Position numbers and translations under genes: made by a program | Notes under the pieces: model-generated | Told to the model about the DNA's origin: nothing | Seen by the model: only the letters and a program-made list of their open reading frames with translations | Databases searched by the model: none | In this document: one piece after another, positions 46,001 to 57,692 of the stretch | Position numbering within the stretch: the first letter of the stretch is position 1 | How the letters are laid out: every line of letters starts with the position of its first letter | Origin: Tribonema minus | Taxonomy: Eukaryota; Sar; Xanthophyceae; Tribonematales; Tribonemataceae | Reading direction: 5' to 3' | NCBI GenBank assembly: GCA_017506865.1 | Contig: JAFCMP010000066.1 | Coordinates: 62,001-126,000 of the forward strand | Length of the DNA stretch: 64,000 nt

Positions 46001-47047
46001 GCAGTAGGATCGGCCGACGGTGACATGACCATCAGCACACCGCAGTCGTTCAAGTAGCTGGCTTTTGTGCGCAATGTTGACATGAGAATCTCCCTGCAAT
46101 GCTTGCACTAGTGTGCACTTCTGGCTGCGGTGCTATAATGAAAGTATGGTGCAAGCATCAGCTCATGGGAAGCACAGTAAGGAACAGGACGCAATGCATT
46201 TCCAACACATGTGCTTGAAATCGTTCGCTGCCTCAGTCTGTCAAACCCCTCAATTGCTGCAACACTGCCAGTGCCATCATGCTGGTGATCACATTCGAGC
46301 AAACACGCAGCACACAATGTGAGGCTCCGAGCTTCACGTCACATCATGGCGTTGCTATTTGTACCAATGGTACTTGCCCATGCAAACATTTGGTATTCCT
46401 CCCAGTGGGGTGTAGAATCGGGGGGCCTGGGTCCCCGCTTGAGCTATACCTAGGTATGTTCGAGCTACACGCTGCCAGTAGCATGCTGTAGCCTGGACAT
46501 GCAGCGCCTACGCACTCAAGGTATGGCATTTGCCTGATCATTGCGGCATTGTCAACACAATATTGTACAAACCATACTGTTTACGACTTCTATAGTACAG
46601 GGCTCTGATGCAGGCCGTTCTCAAAACTGCAAGCGATGGCTGTGTGAGCTATGCTCCCTAGCTTGTGTACCTCACAGTATACTTCGAACTATGATCAATT
46701 GAATTTGTTTTCCTAGCGATACTGCCATCGTGGAGCGGCTTGAGCCCATTCTTACGCTTCAGTAGCTGTCATGCTGCAATGAGAGGGAAACGAGAATTTA
46801 AAAGCTGCAAACTGTGCTTGTCCCGTGGCAAGCGCAGCCCACTTCCCATCCCTATGCGCTGCCAAAACCCTCACAGTCGTGGCGTCTTGAAGGCACTCCC
46901 AATCAGCCCTTATTCCAAAACCCTAAGGGCAACTGCCGCAATTCGGAATTGACAGCGCTGCCCTGCCCTTGTGTCTCCGGCCGACCATCCTCATGTATAA
47001 GTCGTAACGCGCTGCCACGACAGTAGTGCGTACGCAGCGACGTCAAG
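40016..47047. other. 7 kb with no supportable gene
   Basis: Lies between the convergent 3' ends of the PKS and PSP1 genes. Contains C- and G-rich runs (40190-40340, 45185-45230, 45550-45615), a CCCTAA tract at 40828-40855, an A/B-box-like stretch at 42940-43015 and short open frames (41040-41291 and 43922-44329 plus strand, among others) that match nothing I recognise and show no linked splice pattern. Confidence 0.5.
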
Positions 47048-47069
47048 TTACAGCTGCTCCATCCAGATC
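47048..47069 (-). CDS. PSP1 gene last exon (22 bp)
   Basis: A micro-exon: one base completing Arg, then IWMEQL and TAA. CTGCAG acceptor. Matches the end of the PSP1 domain. Confidence 0.85.
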
Positions 47070-50000
47070 CTGCAGAAGAAGCGTGCAGTCATGGTGTGCT
47101 CAGGTGAGATGGCCCGTCATATATGTGATAGAGAAGTCACACGCTGCAAGTTTGCTGTGTAATCATGATGGCAACACTGCCTGTCTTCTTTCATAACATG
47201 AGCAACATCAGGTTTGCGGCACACCGGTAAGGTGACACCACCTGCCTTACAGCATAATGAAAGTGCATATTGCAGATGATGTGTATGCCAGGGGCGCAGA
47301 ATTGCTGGGTACTACCGCAGAGCACCCAGTATCAGTGGTCTGGGGCCCGGCATGCACTGAGCAGCATAGCTCATACATATATGTATATATCTCTGAGTAT
47401 CACTTGCCACAGTGTGCGCACCAAAACCAGCGGCCATTGACGTTGTCAGAATGACACTGTTAGTATGACAGGACTAGCACTGATGTATGCGAGGGGAGTC
47501 TAGGCAATGCTGTGCCACACAAAGGCAATGCCTCGGAGGCATTGCAGCTTGACTGCATATTGCGACAGTAAGGCCTGAAAGCAGAACAGAGTGCTAGATG
47601 CATATTGCCATGCTTCTATATATTCAATCTATATAATGAATGCCGGCCTCTAAGACAAGCTTTTATTGCACACTTGGTGCAAGTACATTGTATGGCACCT
47701 GGGCTACACATGATCAAGGACGAGGTGTGAGTCATAAGTCCGAGTTGTTGCTTTGCCTCATGACTGTCAGACATGACGGGTACTCCACATCACAGTGCAA
47801 ATATGCACAGGCGTGTGCATTCCTAGACCAAATACTTTCAGTATGATTGACATTGAGCTATGGTTTTCAGAGCACCATTTCTCGCACCCTACCCCTCAAA
47901 TGGGGGCGGACGGCAGCTCTGAACGGACTCGCTGGTTCCACAGCAGCGCAGCTCAACCCTCAATGGCTATTGAGAGTGCACCAGCAGCTTGGTGAGGGAG
48001 TGCCAGGCCTTTGACTCAACTTGACGCTGAGGAAGCAACTTAGCACATGCACGGGGAGGCTTGTGCACTCAATTCGTCTCTGACCTGGCCTTGTGGCGGC
48101 GAAACAGCCACCGCACAAACTCGCGAAAATCCACCCGCCTGTGGGGGACGCAGCGACCAGCACGAGTAGCAACATCATGATGTCAAGTGGATATACTAGT
48201 ACTTCTGAAGTATACTATAGTTGACACATGCACAAGGCCAGCAGCCTTCAAGACAGACCATGAGCTGGCAAAGGTGCTGGGCTTCAACAACAGCACCAAG
48301 GTGTGCCTGCGACCACAACATTTTACAGAGTCCATGCAAAACCCAAAACACCTCGTGTATGAATTCATTCAAACCTACAGTGGAAACAAGCTATTCTACA
48401 AAGTCCATCAACAAACCGAAATACCTCGTGTACGCGTATGAGTATAATCCCACCATGAACATGTGCCATTGTCCATAGATGCGCACGAACATGAACGCGC
48501 TGCCCCTAAATACCTGAAATATCCTGCACACGCGCTATTTGCAATGGTCAGCACCTGTGTGTACTCATGGACTTGTATGCCAAAACTGGTGTTCACCGGT
48601 TCTTGCACTTAGAGTTGTAATTCTATGCCTGAAGCATGGGCTGCATTGACCAATTGGCATCAAATGCACCCGCATGGGCAGGTTGCATTGTGTGCAGTTC
48701 AAAGTTTAAAGGGTGCATTCCAAAGTTTAAAGGGTGCTGCTTGGCCCTGAAACCAATTGATTGAAGTGCGCATTCTCATTCACCGCTGTTGCTGCTGCGC
48801 ATATACAATGTACTTGGACGTTTCACTAGTACAGTTGCGATGTTTCACAATGTATTCACAAAAGCTGCCCTCCACGAGTAACCAGCGACGGTGATGGCCA
48901 TTCTCAGCAGTGTGCTCAGTGCTCATTGTGACATGTACCGACGCTCATCAACCGTTGAGCGTGCAGGCAGCAGGCATCAATCGACAAGGCTCCAAACGGA
49001 AGCATCTTTTTCACATCAAGGCGGCACTATGCCCACGCATAAATGCATAGCGCTCAATTCGTGCATAAGCAATGTGTGCATGCAACCTTAAAGACAGACC
49101 CCTTGCATGGCTAAGTACATATGTTGCATTAGTACATGCTGCTCCTACTAATGGAATGTTTTGCAGGCTCTCAATCCACCCAATCAGGATTGAGCGCTAT
49201 GCATTGCTTATGCACGCACAAGCCAGCCTCTGCTGGGGCTCTTGCCATACACTTAGGACCGCAACTCCGGATGCACCTTGTGCAATTTCGCCATGGAAGC
49301 TATGCTCGCTATGTCAGATCGAGTTGCTTGAAATGTGCAGTCTAGTATTGTATACGACATAACATGTATCTGCAACACACATCCACGTGTGACATTACTG
49401 GCTGAAGCTGGGGCCCAGCCCATCTTTGCCATTTCTGCACACACCAAACCTGTTTTTGACATGAGGATCATTGACATACTGCCATCTGCGCATACCAGTC
49501 GTGTGCTGCCATTTCAGAAATGCGTCAATACTGAGGGAGCTGCACAATCAGCCCCGGCATGCGATGGCACACCTCACCTGTCTGCCTCAAAGTAGATGGT
49601 CAGCTTGTGCCTGTCAAACTGGAACTCGGCTTCCTGGCACACCATGTTCAGGCTGGAACTGGCAATCCAGCATCTGGACGCGCTGAGCACTACTGCCTCG
49701 TCTCTGGCCTGCGCAGCAGAAATCGTACCAACAGTCGTAATGAGCACTCATATATGGACCTACAGAAGTAGCATAAATCAAGATCAGCAGTCTAACGGCA
49801 CAGCCAAAAGCCAGTTGATTCGCGACAAACAGTATGCAATTGGGCTGTGGTCTTGAGGGAATGCCACGCCTGGGCAATACTGAAACATATTAGCGCGCAC
49901 GTGGCAGATGCACCAGCGTACACGGTCTCTTTCACTATCACATCAGGCGCTGCTCTAGCGCTGCGATAGAAGAAGATGCCAGCAACAGGGTGGTGTCGTG

Positions 50001-53000
50001 AATTGCCATGATGTGTGCCGATTACTCTGAGCTCATGTGATCAACTGCGGGTGACATACAATAACTTGGTCGAAAGGCAGCGGTCACCCTACAATTATTG
50101 CATCATATCATTGGGGCAATGGCCTCAAGCTTTGCACATTGCTGCTGTCCGCTGTCCATGCCATATAACAATGCAACAGCGGGGAAGGGTTTGAGTAAGG
50201 ATTGGGGATGGGTTTTTATTCAAGTTTGGCATTTGGTCAGGGTCTGGGTAAAGGGGGGATAAAGGGTAAAGGTGGGGGGGGGGGGGGGGGTTAAGTGTTG
50301 AAGCGAGGGTTGGGAGTGGGGCTAGGCTTAGAATCAGGCTGAAGGGAGAGGAGTGAGCTGAGGTTTAAGGACGGACGAGTTGTTTGCTTGGCATTTCTGG
50401 ACGTGGCAGGAGTGATACATGTGTGCGTGACTGCATATTGCGGACACAGGATACAAAGCAACGCTCTGGCGCAGGCTGTACTGGTACAGACGTGAGCGCA
50501 CGCACTGGATGTGCCTGTTGCCCTGCGAGTCCGTTGGGTGCCGCAGTGAGCGTGAGGGTCATGCATGCTCAGCGTGTACGCAAGGTGGCTCAACAGCACA
50601 TATTGCAAGCCTCTCTCATGATGTGCCTGAAAGCATCAGCGTCCAGCCGTGGCGGTGAGAGTCGCAGGGCAGTGCATGTTGCGTTGCCACGTTGCTCACG
50701 TGGCGAGTACTGGCCATCAATTCACTCAGTGCTGTGGGCAGCACATAGCGAGAGCACCTTGCTGCTAGAGTGACACAAGCACATGTGCACATGATAAAAG
50801 CCCAACACTGGCCCATGTCTGGCCACACGTAGTAGTATGCGTCGGGGCTACGCTTGTCACAGCCTGCCTGTGCAGTGCTAGAGGCAAGTGCTTGCGGCAC
50901 CAGCAATTGGCAAGTACGTATGCTGTCAACGAGCATGAGGAGGTGTTGCTGTGGCGGCAGCCTCACCTTTGCGCTTAGCTGTCCCATCTCTGACGGCGAA
51001 GCCCGGCGCAGAATGCACAGCATGGGCGTTACCGGAAGTACGTCAGGGTCTGCATCTGCTGGCGTGTCGGTGTCTTTGGCTGCCTCATGCACCTTGCCAG
51101 CAGCTGCAGCAGCGGTCTCTTCTGCTGCTTTACCACAGACGCGTCCCACACAGAGCAAGGAAGAGAAGCATGGCGGCGGACGGCAATTTACACTTTGCAT
51201 TAACGATTCACAATATGATCGTGAACACGAGCAACTGTGGTGAGTGCTGGCGCAATGGCAAGCAACCAGCGCAATGAGCACCCATGTGTCCATGGCATGT
51301 GGGCAGGCGGGCGGGACAGGTCGTTCACGTCGTTGAAGTGTCTCACCCGCATGCTTCTTGCTCTTGCGGCGGCCGCGGCGAGTGCCGCAGGGCTTGCCTT
51401 CTGCGTCTGGTGCGCCGCCTGTCACGACGCCTTTGCCGTTCGTGCCGCCTTCTGAGCAGCACAGGGCGGTGCACTCTCCCGCAGGCACCACCGCCTCGAT
51501 GACGCCAATGTTCTCGCCGCGGTCTGCTTCAACCTGTGACCAGTCATTGGCGTGTCGATGCACAATCATCGGCTGGCTGTGTCAAGGCGCAGACAGGCGT
51601 AACTCTGAGCACGCTGAGCTAGCAGCGCATGTGGTGTAATGAGGGGGATGGGGGCTGGGTGCACCATGGTGCAGCGCACTAAGAAGGTAACATTATCGCT
51701 GGGGCGCAGCGTACTCTTATGAGAATAGCATTTGCATATATTGCTAGAGCACCCTACACTGGCGCTCTACATGTTGCGATTCCAGTACTGCAGTAGCTGG
51801 CGCATGATAAAACTGAAACAGTCATTGGCACCTGCACTGGCATATATGTGCACAAAAGCTACAGCAGCCTGAGCATCGCTCCGAAATGCTGGTAGCAATG
51901 TTTGATGTTTCCAAATGAATTCACATAGCGCAGCTTGCAGCTTGCTCTGCCATATGTCTCTTTCAGCATACAGCAGAGCAACAATCTGTCATAACATGGT
52001 CAGCAGCAAGCAGAGGCCAGGTCGCAGCCAGTGTACACACAAACTTGTTGGTTGTTCAGCAAAACATAGCCTACAGTTTCAATAGTTGGTGCATATGAAA
52101 CAGTCTCTTGGCATCCTTGCAACAATGAGACGAAGAAAAAACGGGTGAACACGGAATTCGTAGGGGAGGGGATGGGGGACGCTGGATTGTGTGACTCCCA
52201 GTTCGTGGCAGTTGATGCTGCCAGCGGGCAATGGCGTGCAAAGCTGAACATATGTTGCTTGTGCATTGAAGTAGTGGCCTCTGTTGGGCAGTAGAACCAC
52301 TCAATCGCCTCATGCGCTTAGAGTCCGCTCCACATTGGTCATTATTGTGTGCTTGGGATAGCAACTTCAACAATGATATGCGGCCTACACTACTTCGCTA
52401 TGACCATGCATGCGTGCTCACAGTGAGATCACCATTCCACCTACAGGGCCATATATGTTGTGCCCCCAGCAATTACATATGTATATTTTGTCGGTGCAAC
52501 ACGAAGTCGTGTGCGCGCTCACCACGACATACTCCCCAACCACGAATGCCTCGCTTGTGGTCCTTGAGGGTGCATAGTCCTGGGTGCTTCTCTTGAACTT
52601 CACTCTGTACACAACGGCAGCTGCTGCTGGGCTACTCTGCGGTGCATCGTGTTCAGCTGTGGGGAAGCCTGCAGTGCTCTGGCCGCCAGAATATGGGGAA
52701 GTGCTGCCACAGTGCGCAAAACAAAGTGCAAGGAGCAATGGCGTTAGTGTAGCATGCCACCGTAGAGGTATGCCAATGCTGAGAGGTGATAGCAGATGTC
52801 ACGGTCTGCGCACGCTTTACCATGTTGGAAAAATGCGAAAAGTCATGTACGCCAAAAATAAGCTTCGCCACCGCTAGAAGCCCGGGCTATGCTTATTAAA
52901 ATGTACGAGTCGTACCACTATCCAATAAACCTGAGTAAAACAGATCAAATGCAGCGCATCAACCATCCTGGTGCTAGTTATCAAGTTGGTTATTAGGGTT

Positions 53001-56000
53001 AGCTTCAGGGGCTCAACTATTAGGAGTAGGGCAAGGATCAATACCGGAACACTTAGTAGCTAGTCTAGTGATCAAAACTGTAGTAATGCAACAACCATAT
53101 GCGCACATGCTGACGACAGCGCAGGGGAATATGTCAGCTACAGGCTCGGAGCCCCCCCCCCCCCCCTTGTCCACCTGTGCAGCCCCGGATCCAGCCACTT
53201 AGAGCTACATGTGGCTTCATCTAGATGTTTACTGATGAAGACTCGGAGGCGCATAGTGATCGTGATTAGACAAACATATTATCATGTGAGAATATCGACA
53301 ACACATGTTATATACATTACGCACACAACCAGACAATATACATAATAAGCAAGCACAGGTCACAGTGCGCATGGCAAGCCTTGAAGGTGGGGTGTGGAAA
53401 GAACTTCACCTGCTCCGGAAGTCATGCCTGCAGGGGACGAGTCGGCCAGTTCGCATTTGGGGTCACGATGCCATGCCATGGTTTCAAAGTTTGTCTGAGA
53501 CTCTTAGACTCATGGTACAGCATCGTATCATGCATCGAGTAGACCTTCAAACTTTGATGAATACCAATAGCATGTGATGTCAGCAATTGCTCTATGTGTA
53601 CACGTTTTTCTGTCTAAGAGTAATAGAAGTATATCGTATTGTGCATTGAAATGACCTTCAAATCCGATGAATACCAATAACATGTAGTATGAGCACCTGC
53701 TGCATGTATACACAACTGCGCGTGATTGCGATGCGGTCACCGTTGCACCGTCATTGAAGGTGGCAAGCACTCCAGCTACTAAGTAGACTCTATAGAGGGC
53801 AATGCACCGCACCGCAGCTGTTGAACCCACGAGATGCACGACTTTAAGACTTCAAGTGTAGGCACTGCAGCAAGGCCTGACACCACAATCATAGGCAGCA
53901 AATACATTCACTCCGGGAGTCCGCTCACCTGTGCTGCCCCATAATGGGAGCTGTCCACGCACACGTTGGCGTTGGTAGCCCCTGCTGCTGCGTGCCGATG
54001 CCAGTGTGGCCCAGGCTTGCGAGGTTTAGCGCGCTTGGCGGCCAGAAGGCGGCCCCGCCACGGCCGTCACGCTGACCGCCGCCTGTGCTGCCAGCATTGG
54101 TGCCATCGCTGCTCAGGCTGCCACGCCTGCCCCCCAGAGGTCTACCAGGTTGAACTTGAAGCTGAGCGCTGCTGACAAATTTGTCGGTGCTGAAATCGCC
54201 ATCGTCGAAGGTGTCATAAGGGTAAAAGCTATTGTCGCCTTCGGTGTTGAGCGCGTCGGACGTCGATGACAGGCAATAACCGAGGTTGCAGCTGTGCAGA
54301 CTGAGCGAGCGGCTCAGTGCCATGGGAAGCTTTGAGTCGTGCTGTGCTTCCAGGCCACGGCACTGTGCTGGCTCATTGAGCAGCGGCTCCGGACGGTAGT
54401 ACCTGCCAATGGCATGTAAGGCAGTGTCACTAAGTGTAAGCTGATATTAAGAAGCCGAATGCGGTACGAGCATTCTATTGTAATAGCACTTGCGGATTGA
54501 CTATGATCATCACAGTAGCGGAAAGAAAGTGTTGTACATCAGCGCGTGCCATGATGCCATTGTAAACACTCAATCAAATTGAATGATGGTACCTGTCATA
54601 TTTTTCAAAGCGAGGATTACTGCGTAGACTCTCAGAGTGAAGGGGGGGGGGGGGGGGAGGGCGACTGTCCTTGACATTCCACTCGCCGCCGCTCAGTCAT
54701 GCTTCTAAATGAAGAGCATTCATTTACAGTATAACAATTGCGGAGTATACTGCAGCATATTCAAATTGCTGTAGCTCCTCAAGCTGTGACACAGTGTGAA
54801 ATGAAGACACACCAATTACCTGTGTACTACAGTTGTACTGTTCAAGTGCACAATAGTCATACCAATATTGAATATGCAGCGTATTGCTGCAGTTAAGCTA
54901 CTGAATAAACTGACAGTGTGCGACACAATGACATAACATCAGCAGATTTTGTGCTACTGTAACAGTACCCAGTCTAGTAGTACACATGACACAATATTCA
55001 AACCAATGGAAGTTGTGTCCTTCTGTACATTGTTACAGTACCAATGGAAATTGTGTACTTCTGTAACAGTACCCAGTCTAGTAGTACACTAAGTATTGAC
55101 ACAATATTCATACTCATGGACTGCGATCGTGCGGCCCTCAGGCTGCTGCTTGACTACTACGGGTGTCACAAGTATGGTGGCTACGCTACAAGATGTCAGG
55201 GCAAACAATATTCGCATGTACTGCAGTGCGACTTGTACTAACCGCCGGGCTACTACAGTAACTACTAGTATTTGCAGCATCAGTTACTGTGACTCCGACT
55301 CAGAGTCCGACAGCATGCCAGAGTGCCACTGGCTCAGAGGTGAGAACACCGTAATCAATCACTTCTAAGTTCAACTTGTCAGTCTACATTGAAAATTGTT
55401 GGATCCTCACCTGCAACGGACACGCTCACACTGCTGGCCTGAGCAGTCTGACTCGGAGAGATGGATCAGATGATCCTGATGATCCTCATGCAGTTCTCCC
55501 GGGCCAAGCTGGCCTTGAAGGGGGGGTAGAGAGGTGCGCGGAACCCCCCGGAGATGGCGCATGCCACTGGTTGCCGTGGATACCGATTTGAGGGGACTCT
55601 GAGCAGCCGACTGAGTTTCCGTGACAGGCACTGTCGCAGCCTGCCAGTGAGTGACTGAGCCAGGCATAGTATTCAACTTGAAGTCATTGTGATGCGCCGG
55701 CGGCGGCGGCTGGCTGATCGGCATCTGGTGATCGGGACGGTCCTGACTCGGCGGTGAGCATGAATGTCGCAGCCCAAGGCCTGGCGGCGGGTCTGAAAGA
55801 AGCACGCTGTGCCTTTCAGCCACGGTGGTCCTGCGGCAGCCGTCCCACTCAAAGCGCTGAACGTTGTCATCTCCATTCCCTGTCACGGCGCTCAGCCTGG
55901 CGGTTAGGTCATTTGCAAGGCTGTTGCTCTGGTGCCGCAGCAGCCTGTTGTCGCTGCCAGCAGCTTTGTGCGTTAAGCCTCCCTGCGCCTGGCCCGGCCC

Positions 56001-56477
56001 GGGTCCTGTCAGCAAGTCCGTGGGCCCGACGGTTGAACTGGCCCAGCATGGCAGGTTCTGAATCTGATTCAGCGGCCCGGGATGAAGTGCGGCAGAGTTG
56101 CAATGCGAATAAGCTTCCTGCCCCTGCAAGAACCAAAGCATTGCGTTGGTGGCCAGCGGAGTCCGAGCTCCCCGCGCCGTGCTCCCTGGAAATACCGGTT
56201 GCTGCAGCGCTGTTGTCAATGACTCGCTTCGACACACGCCGAGCCTCCCGCTGCTACGGCGAATCATCTGACTTGCCGCGTCGGCGGTGCCGAAATCGTC
56301 AAGTGCAACGCCTAATCGATCGAGGGGCCAGTCATGGTCACTATCCTCGGCGCTGCAGATGTCGTCAAGGCCGGATAGGGGTCCGACTCGAGGGTCTCTA
56401 TGGCCCATCTGCTGGACCAGGTGCTGCTGCAGCGCAGCAAGGAGGCGGAGAATCAAACATACAGAGTTGCCAGGCAT
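47048..56477 (-). CDS. PSP1 C-terminal-domain protein (one internal exon not located)
   Basis: The PSP1 domain occurs in yeast Psp1, in kinetoplastid cycling-sequence binding proteins and in bacterial YaaT/RicT; its role in algae is not established. The domain is spread over the last exons: YRVKFKRSTQDYAPS, FVVGEYVVVEADRGENIGVI, ILRRASPSEMGQLSAK, CQEAEFQFDRHKLTIYFEAD, RRVDFREFVRWLFRRHKAR and IWMEQL, then a TAA stop at 47048-47050. Ser/Gln/Pro-rich low-complexity sequence of about 500 residues precedes it. Phases close at every identified junction except between 50967 and 49658, where a small exon (phase 0 in, two bases out, by family length about 15-25 residues) is missing. Start is either ATG 56477 (MPGNSVCLILRLLAAL...) or an acceptor at 56426. 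Unlike the RRP12 and PKS genes, its introns carry almost no exon-edge copies. Confidence 0.85.
48085..48138 (-). CDS. PSP1 gene exon
   Basis: 54 bp, phase 2 to 2: RVDFREFVRWLFRRHKA. The family motif is 'vDFReLv..lf..ykaRIwm'. Confidence 0.92.
49578..49658 (-). CDS. PSP1 gene exon
   Basis: 81 bp: SSLNMVCQEAEFQFDRHKLT then IYFEAD, ending phase 2. An alternative acceptor 6 bp inside (49652) is equally in phase. Confidence 0.88.
50967..51124 (-). CDS. PSP1 gene exon
   Basis: 158 bp, phase 1 to 0: an acidic Ala-rich linker, then LPVTPMLCILRRASPSEMGQ and LSAK, the 'iLRrAt..E' motif. Confidence 0.88.
51347..51533 (-). CDS. PSP1 gene exon
   Basis: 187 bp, phase 0 to 1: VEADRGENIGVIEAVVP, the hallmark PSP1 motif, then a variable insert ending RRGRRKSKKHA. 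Confidence 0.9.
52523..52703 (-). CDS. PSP1 gene exon (domain start)
   Basis: 181 bp, phase 2 to 0: TSPYSGGQSTAGFPTAEHDA, then VVYRVKFKRSTQDYAPS and SEAFVVGEYVV, the first strands of the PSP1 domain. Confidence 0.88.
53560..53700. repeat. Tandem duplication in a PSP1 intron
   Basis: About 118 bp unit containing ATGAATACCAATA repeated once with divergence. Confidence 0.8.
53929..54402 (-). CDS. PSP1 gene exon
   Basis: 474 bp, phase 2 to 2: RYYRPEPLLNEPAQCRG, STSDALNTEGDNSFYPYDTF, DDGDFSTDKFVSSAQLQVQP and a Gly/Arg-rich stretch. Joins both neighbours in frame. Confidence 0.8.
54965..55110. repeat. Tandem duplication in a PSP1 intron
   Basis: CAGTACCCAGTCTAGTAGTA and GACACAATATTCA each occur twice about 100 bp apart. 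No exon sequence is included. Confidence 0.85.
55411..56477 (-). CDS. PSP1 gene, long N-terminal exon
   Basis: About 355 codons ending phase 2 at donor GTGAGG (CERVRC). Low complexity with patches such as GPLSGLDDICSAEDSDHDWP and MPISQPPPPAHHNDFKLN. A copy of the QHLVQQ-encoding region at 56565-56610 hints that 56426 (CTGCAG/CAGCAC) may be a real acceptor instead of ATG 56477. Confidence 0.75.
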
Positions 56478-57311
56478 TGTGAATGTCACGCCGATGTGCT
56501 TGTCAACTCAACTAGCAGTTATCGAATACAGGTACAACAAAGGCTTGAACTCACCACGCTATCTAGAAGCCAGCGGCGGCTGCTGGACCATCAGGTGCTG
56601 CACAGAATTGCCTGCTGATCTTGTCGGCGCGGGGATTCCTATCAGCCAGATCACTGGCACTTTGATCGCTGCACGCGGTTCACTGGAGTTGACTGCGTTT
56701 GCCGAGAGATGGCTGCGTACAGCGCTGGCTGGCGCGCTCTAATGCCTACAACTCATCACACGTACTGCACTCATCATCCGATGCTCATTGAATACCTTTG
56801 CACCTTGTCCTTTCGTTGTGTGACCATTCGAAGGTCTGGGGTTGAGGAAGACGTACAGGTACGCCCCTTCGAAGCGAAGTACGACCAGCAACGCTTCTTT
56901 TCCAGGCCACGAAGTACGGCGTTCATGACCCATGAGATGTCTTGAGAACAGGCATCATACAAGGTTGATAGTGTTTGAGTTTTCACATAAATGCGGCAGT
57001 GCTCCTCATGCTGGTAGCAGTGACTTGAGCTGATACTGTTCCATGCCGGCTGCGCCTGGAAGCTTCGCTTTACAGAAGATTCTTAGCTGCAGTTCATGCA
57101 GAGGCAGCAGCAGCAGCAGCAACAGCAGCGCTCGGCGAAGAGAACTGCGTGTGCATACCGCACACCGCGTGCTTGTGTGGCCATATCCTCCTGTTGTGTC
57201 CCGCCGCTGCTGCAGCTGGTCATGGTGGATAGGTGGATAGTTGGATCCATTCCAAGTTTCATCTGCCGAAGAGGCATTCCGAGTTCAGAGAACTCTGCCC
57301 AGCAGGAAACG

Positions 57312-57432
57312 TATGCATGTACTTTTTATTAATTCTCGCTCAGGGCGCGAAAAAGCCCAGATGATTAGCATCTAGCTGTAAGGAATCTACATGTCGTGTG
57401 ACAAATCTGAAAGTGTCGCAACGACAACCACT
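57312..57432 (-). repeat. Dispersed ~120 bp element, copy 4 (inverted)
   Basis: Starts TGTACTTTTTATTAATTCTC, contains GCTCAGGGCGCGAAAAAGCC and ends in CGCAACGACAACCACT. It abuts the 3' end of the unrecognised gene at 57473. Confidence 0.8.
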
Positions 57433-57472
57433 CAAACGCCACCGCCGCCAAATGGCATCTCGGGGTCCTCCC

Positions 57473-57692
57473 CTACGTCCTCCTCCATGTGCCCCCCCCC
57501 CCCCTGGATTCTGCCATGTGTGTCATGACACGGCCAGAGTACGCCATGTGGAGCGCTGCCGACAGTGCCGAGCGTAAGCGCGCCAGGGCGATGCCCTTGA
57601 GAGCTTTAGGGCGCGCTCCTCCGGGCACTGACATCCTGCTGGCATACTCCGTCGCCACAGCCTCCAGCAGCTTCCGCCCCTGCTCCCCGATG
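57473..57692 (-). CDS. Last exon of the unrecognised gene
   Basis: Phase 2 in: SIGEQGRKLLEAVATEYASR, MSVPGGARPKALKGIALARL, RSALSAALHMAYSG, then AES, a 13-G run and TWRRT stop. With a different run length the end would be an acidic tail MEEDVGEDPEMPFGGGGV instead. Confidence 0.6.
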
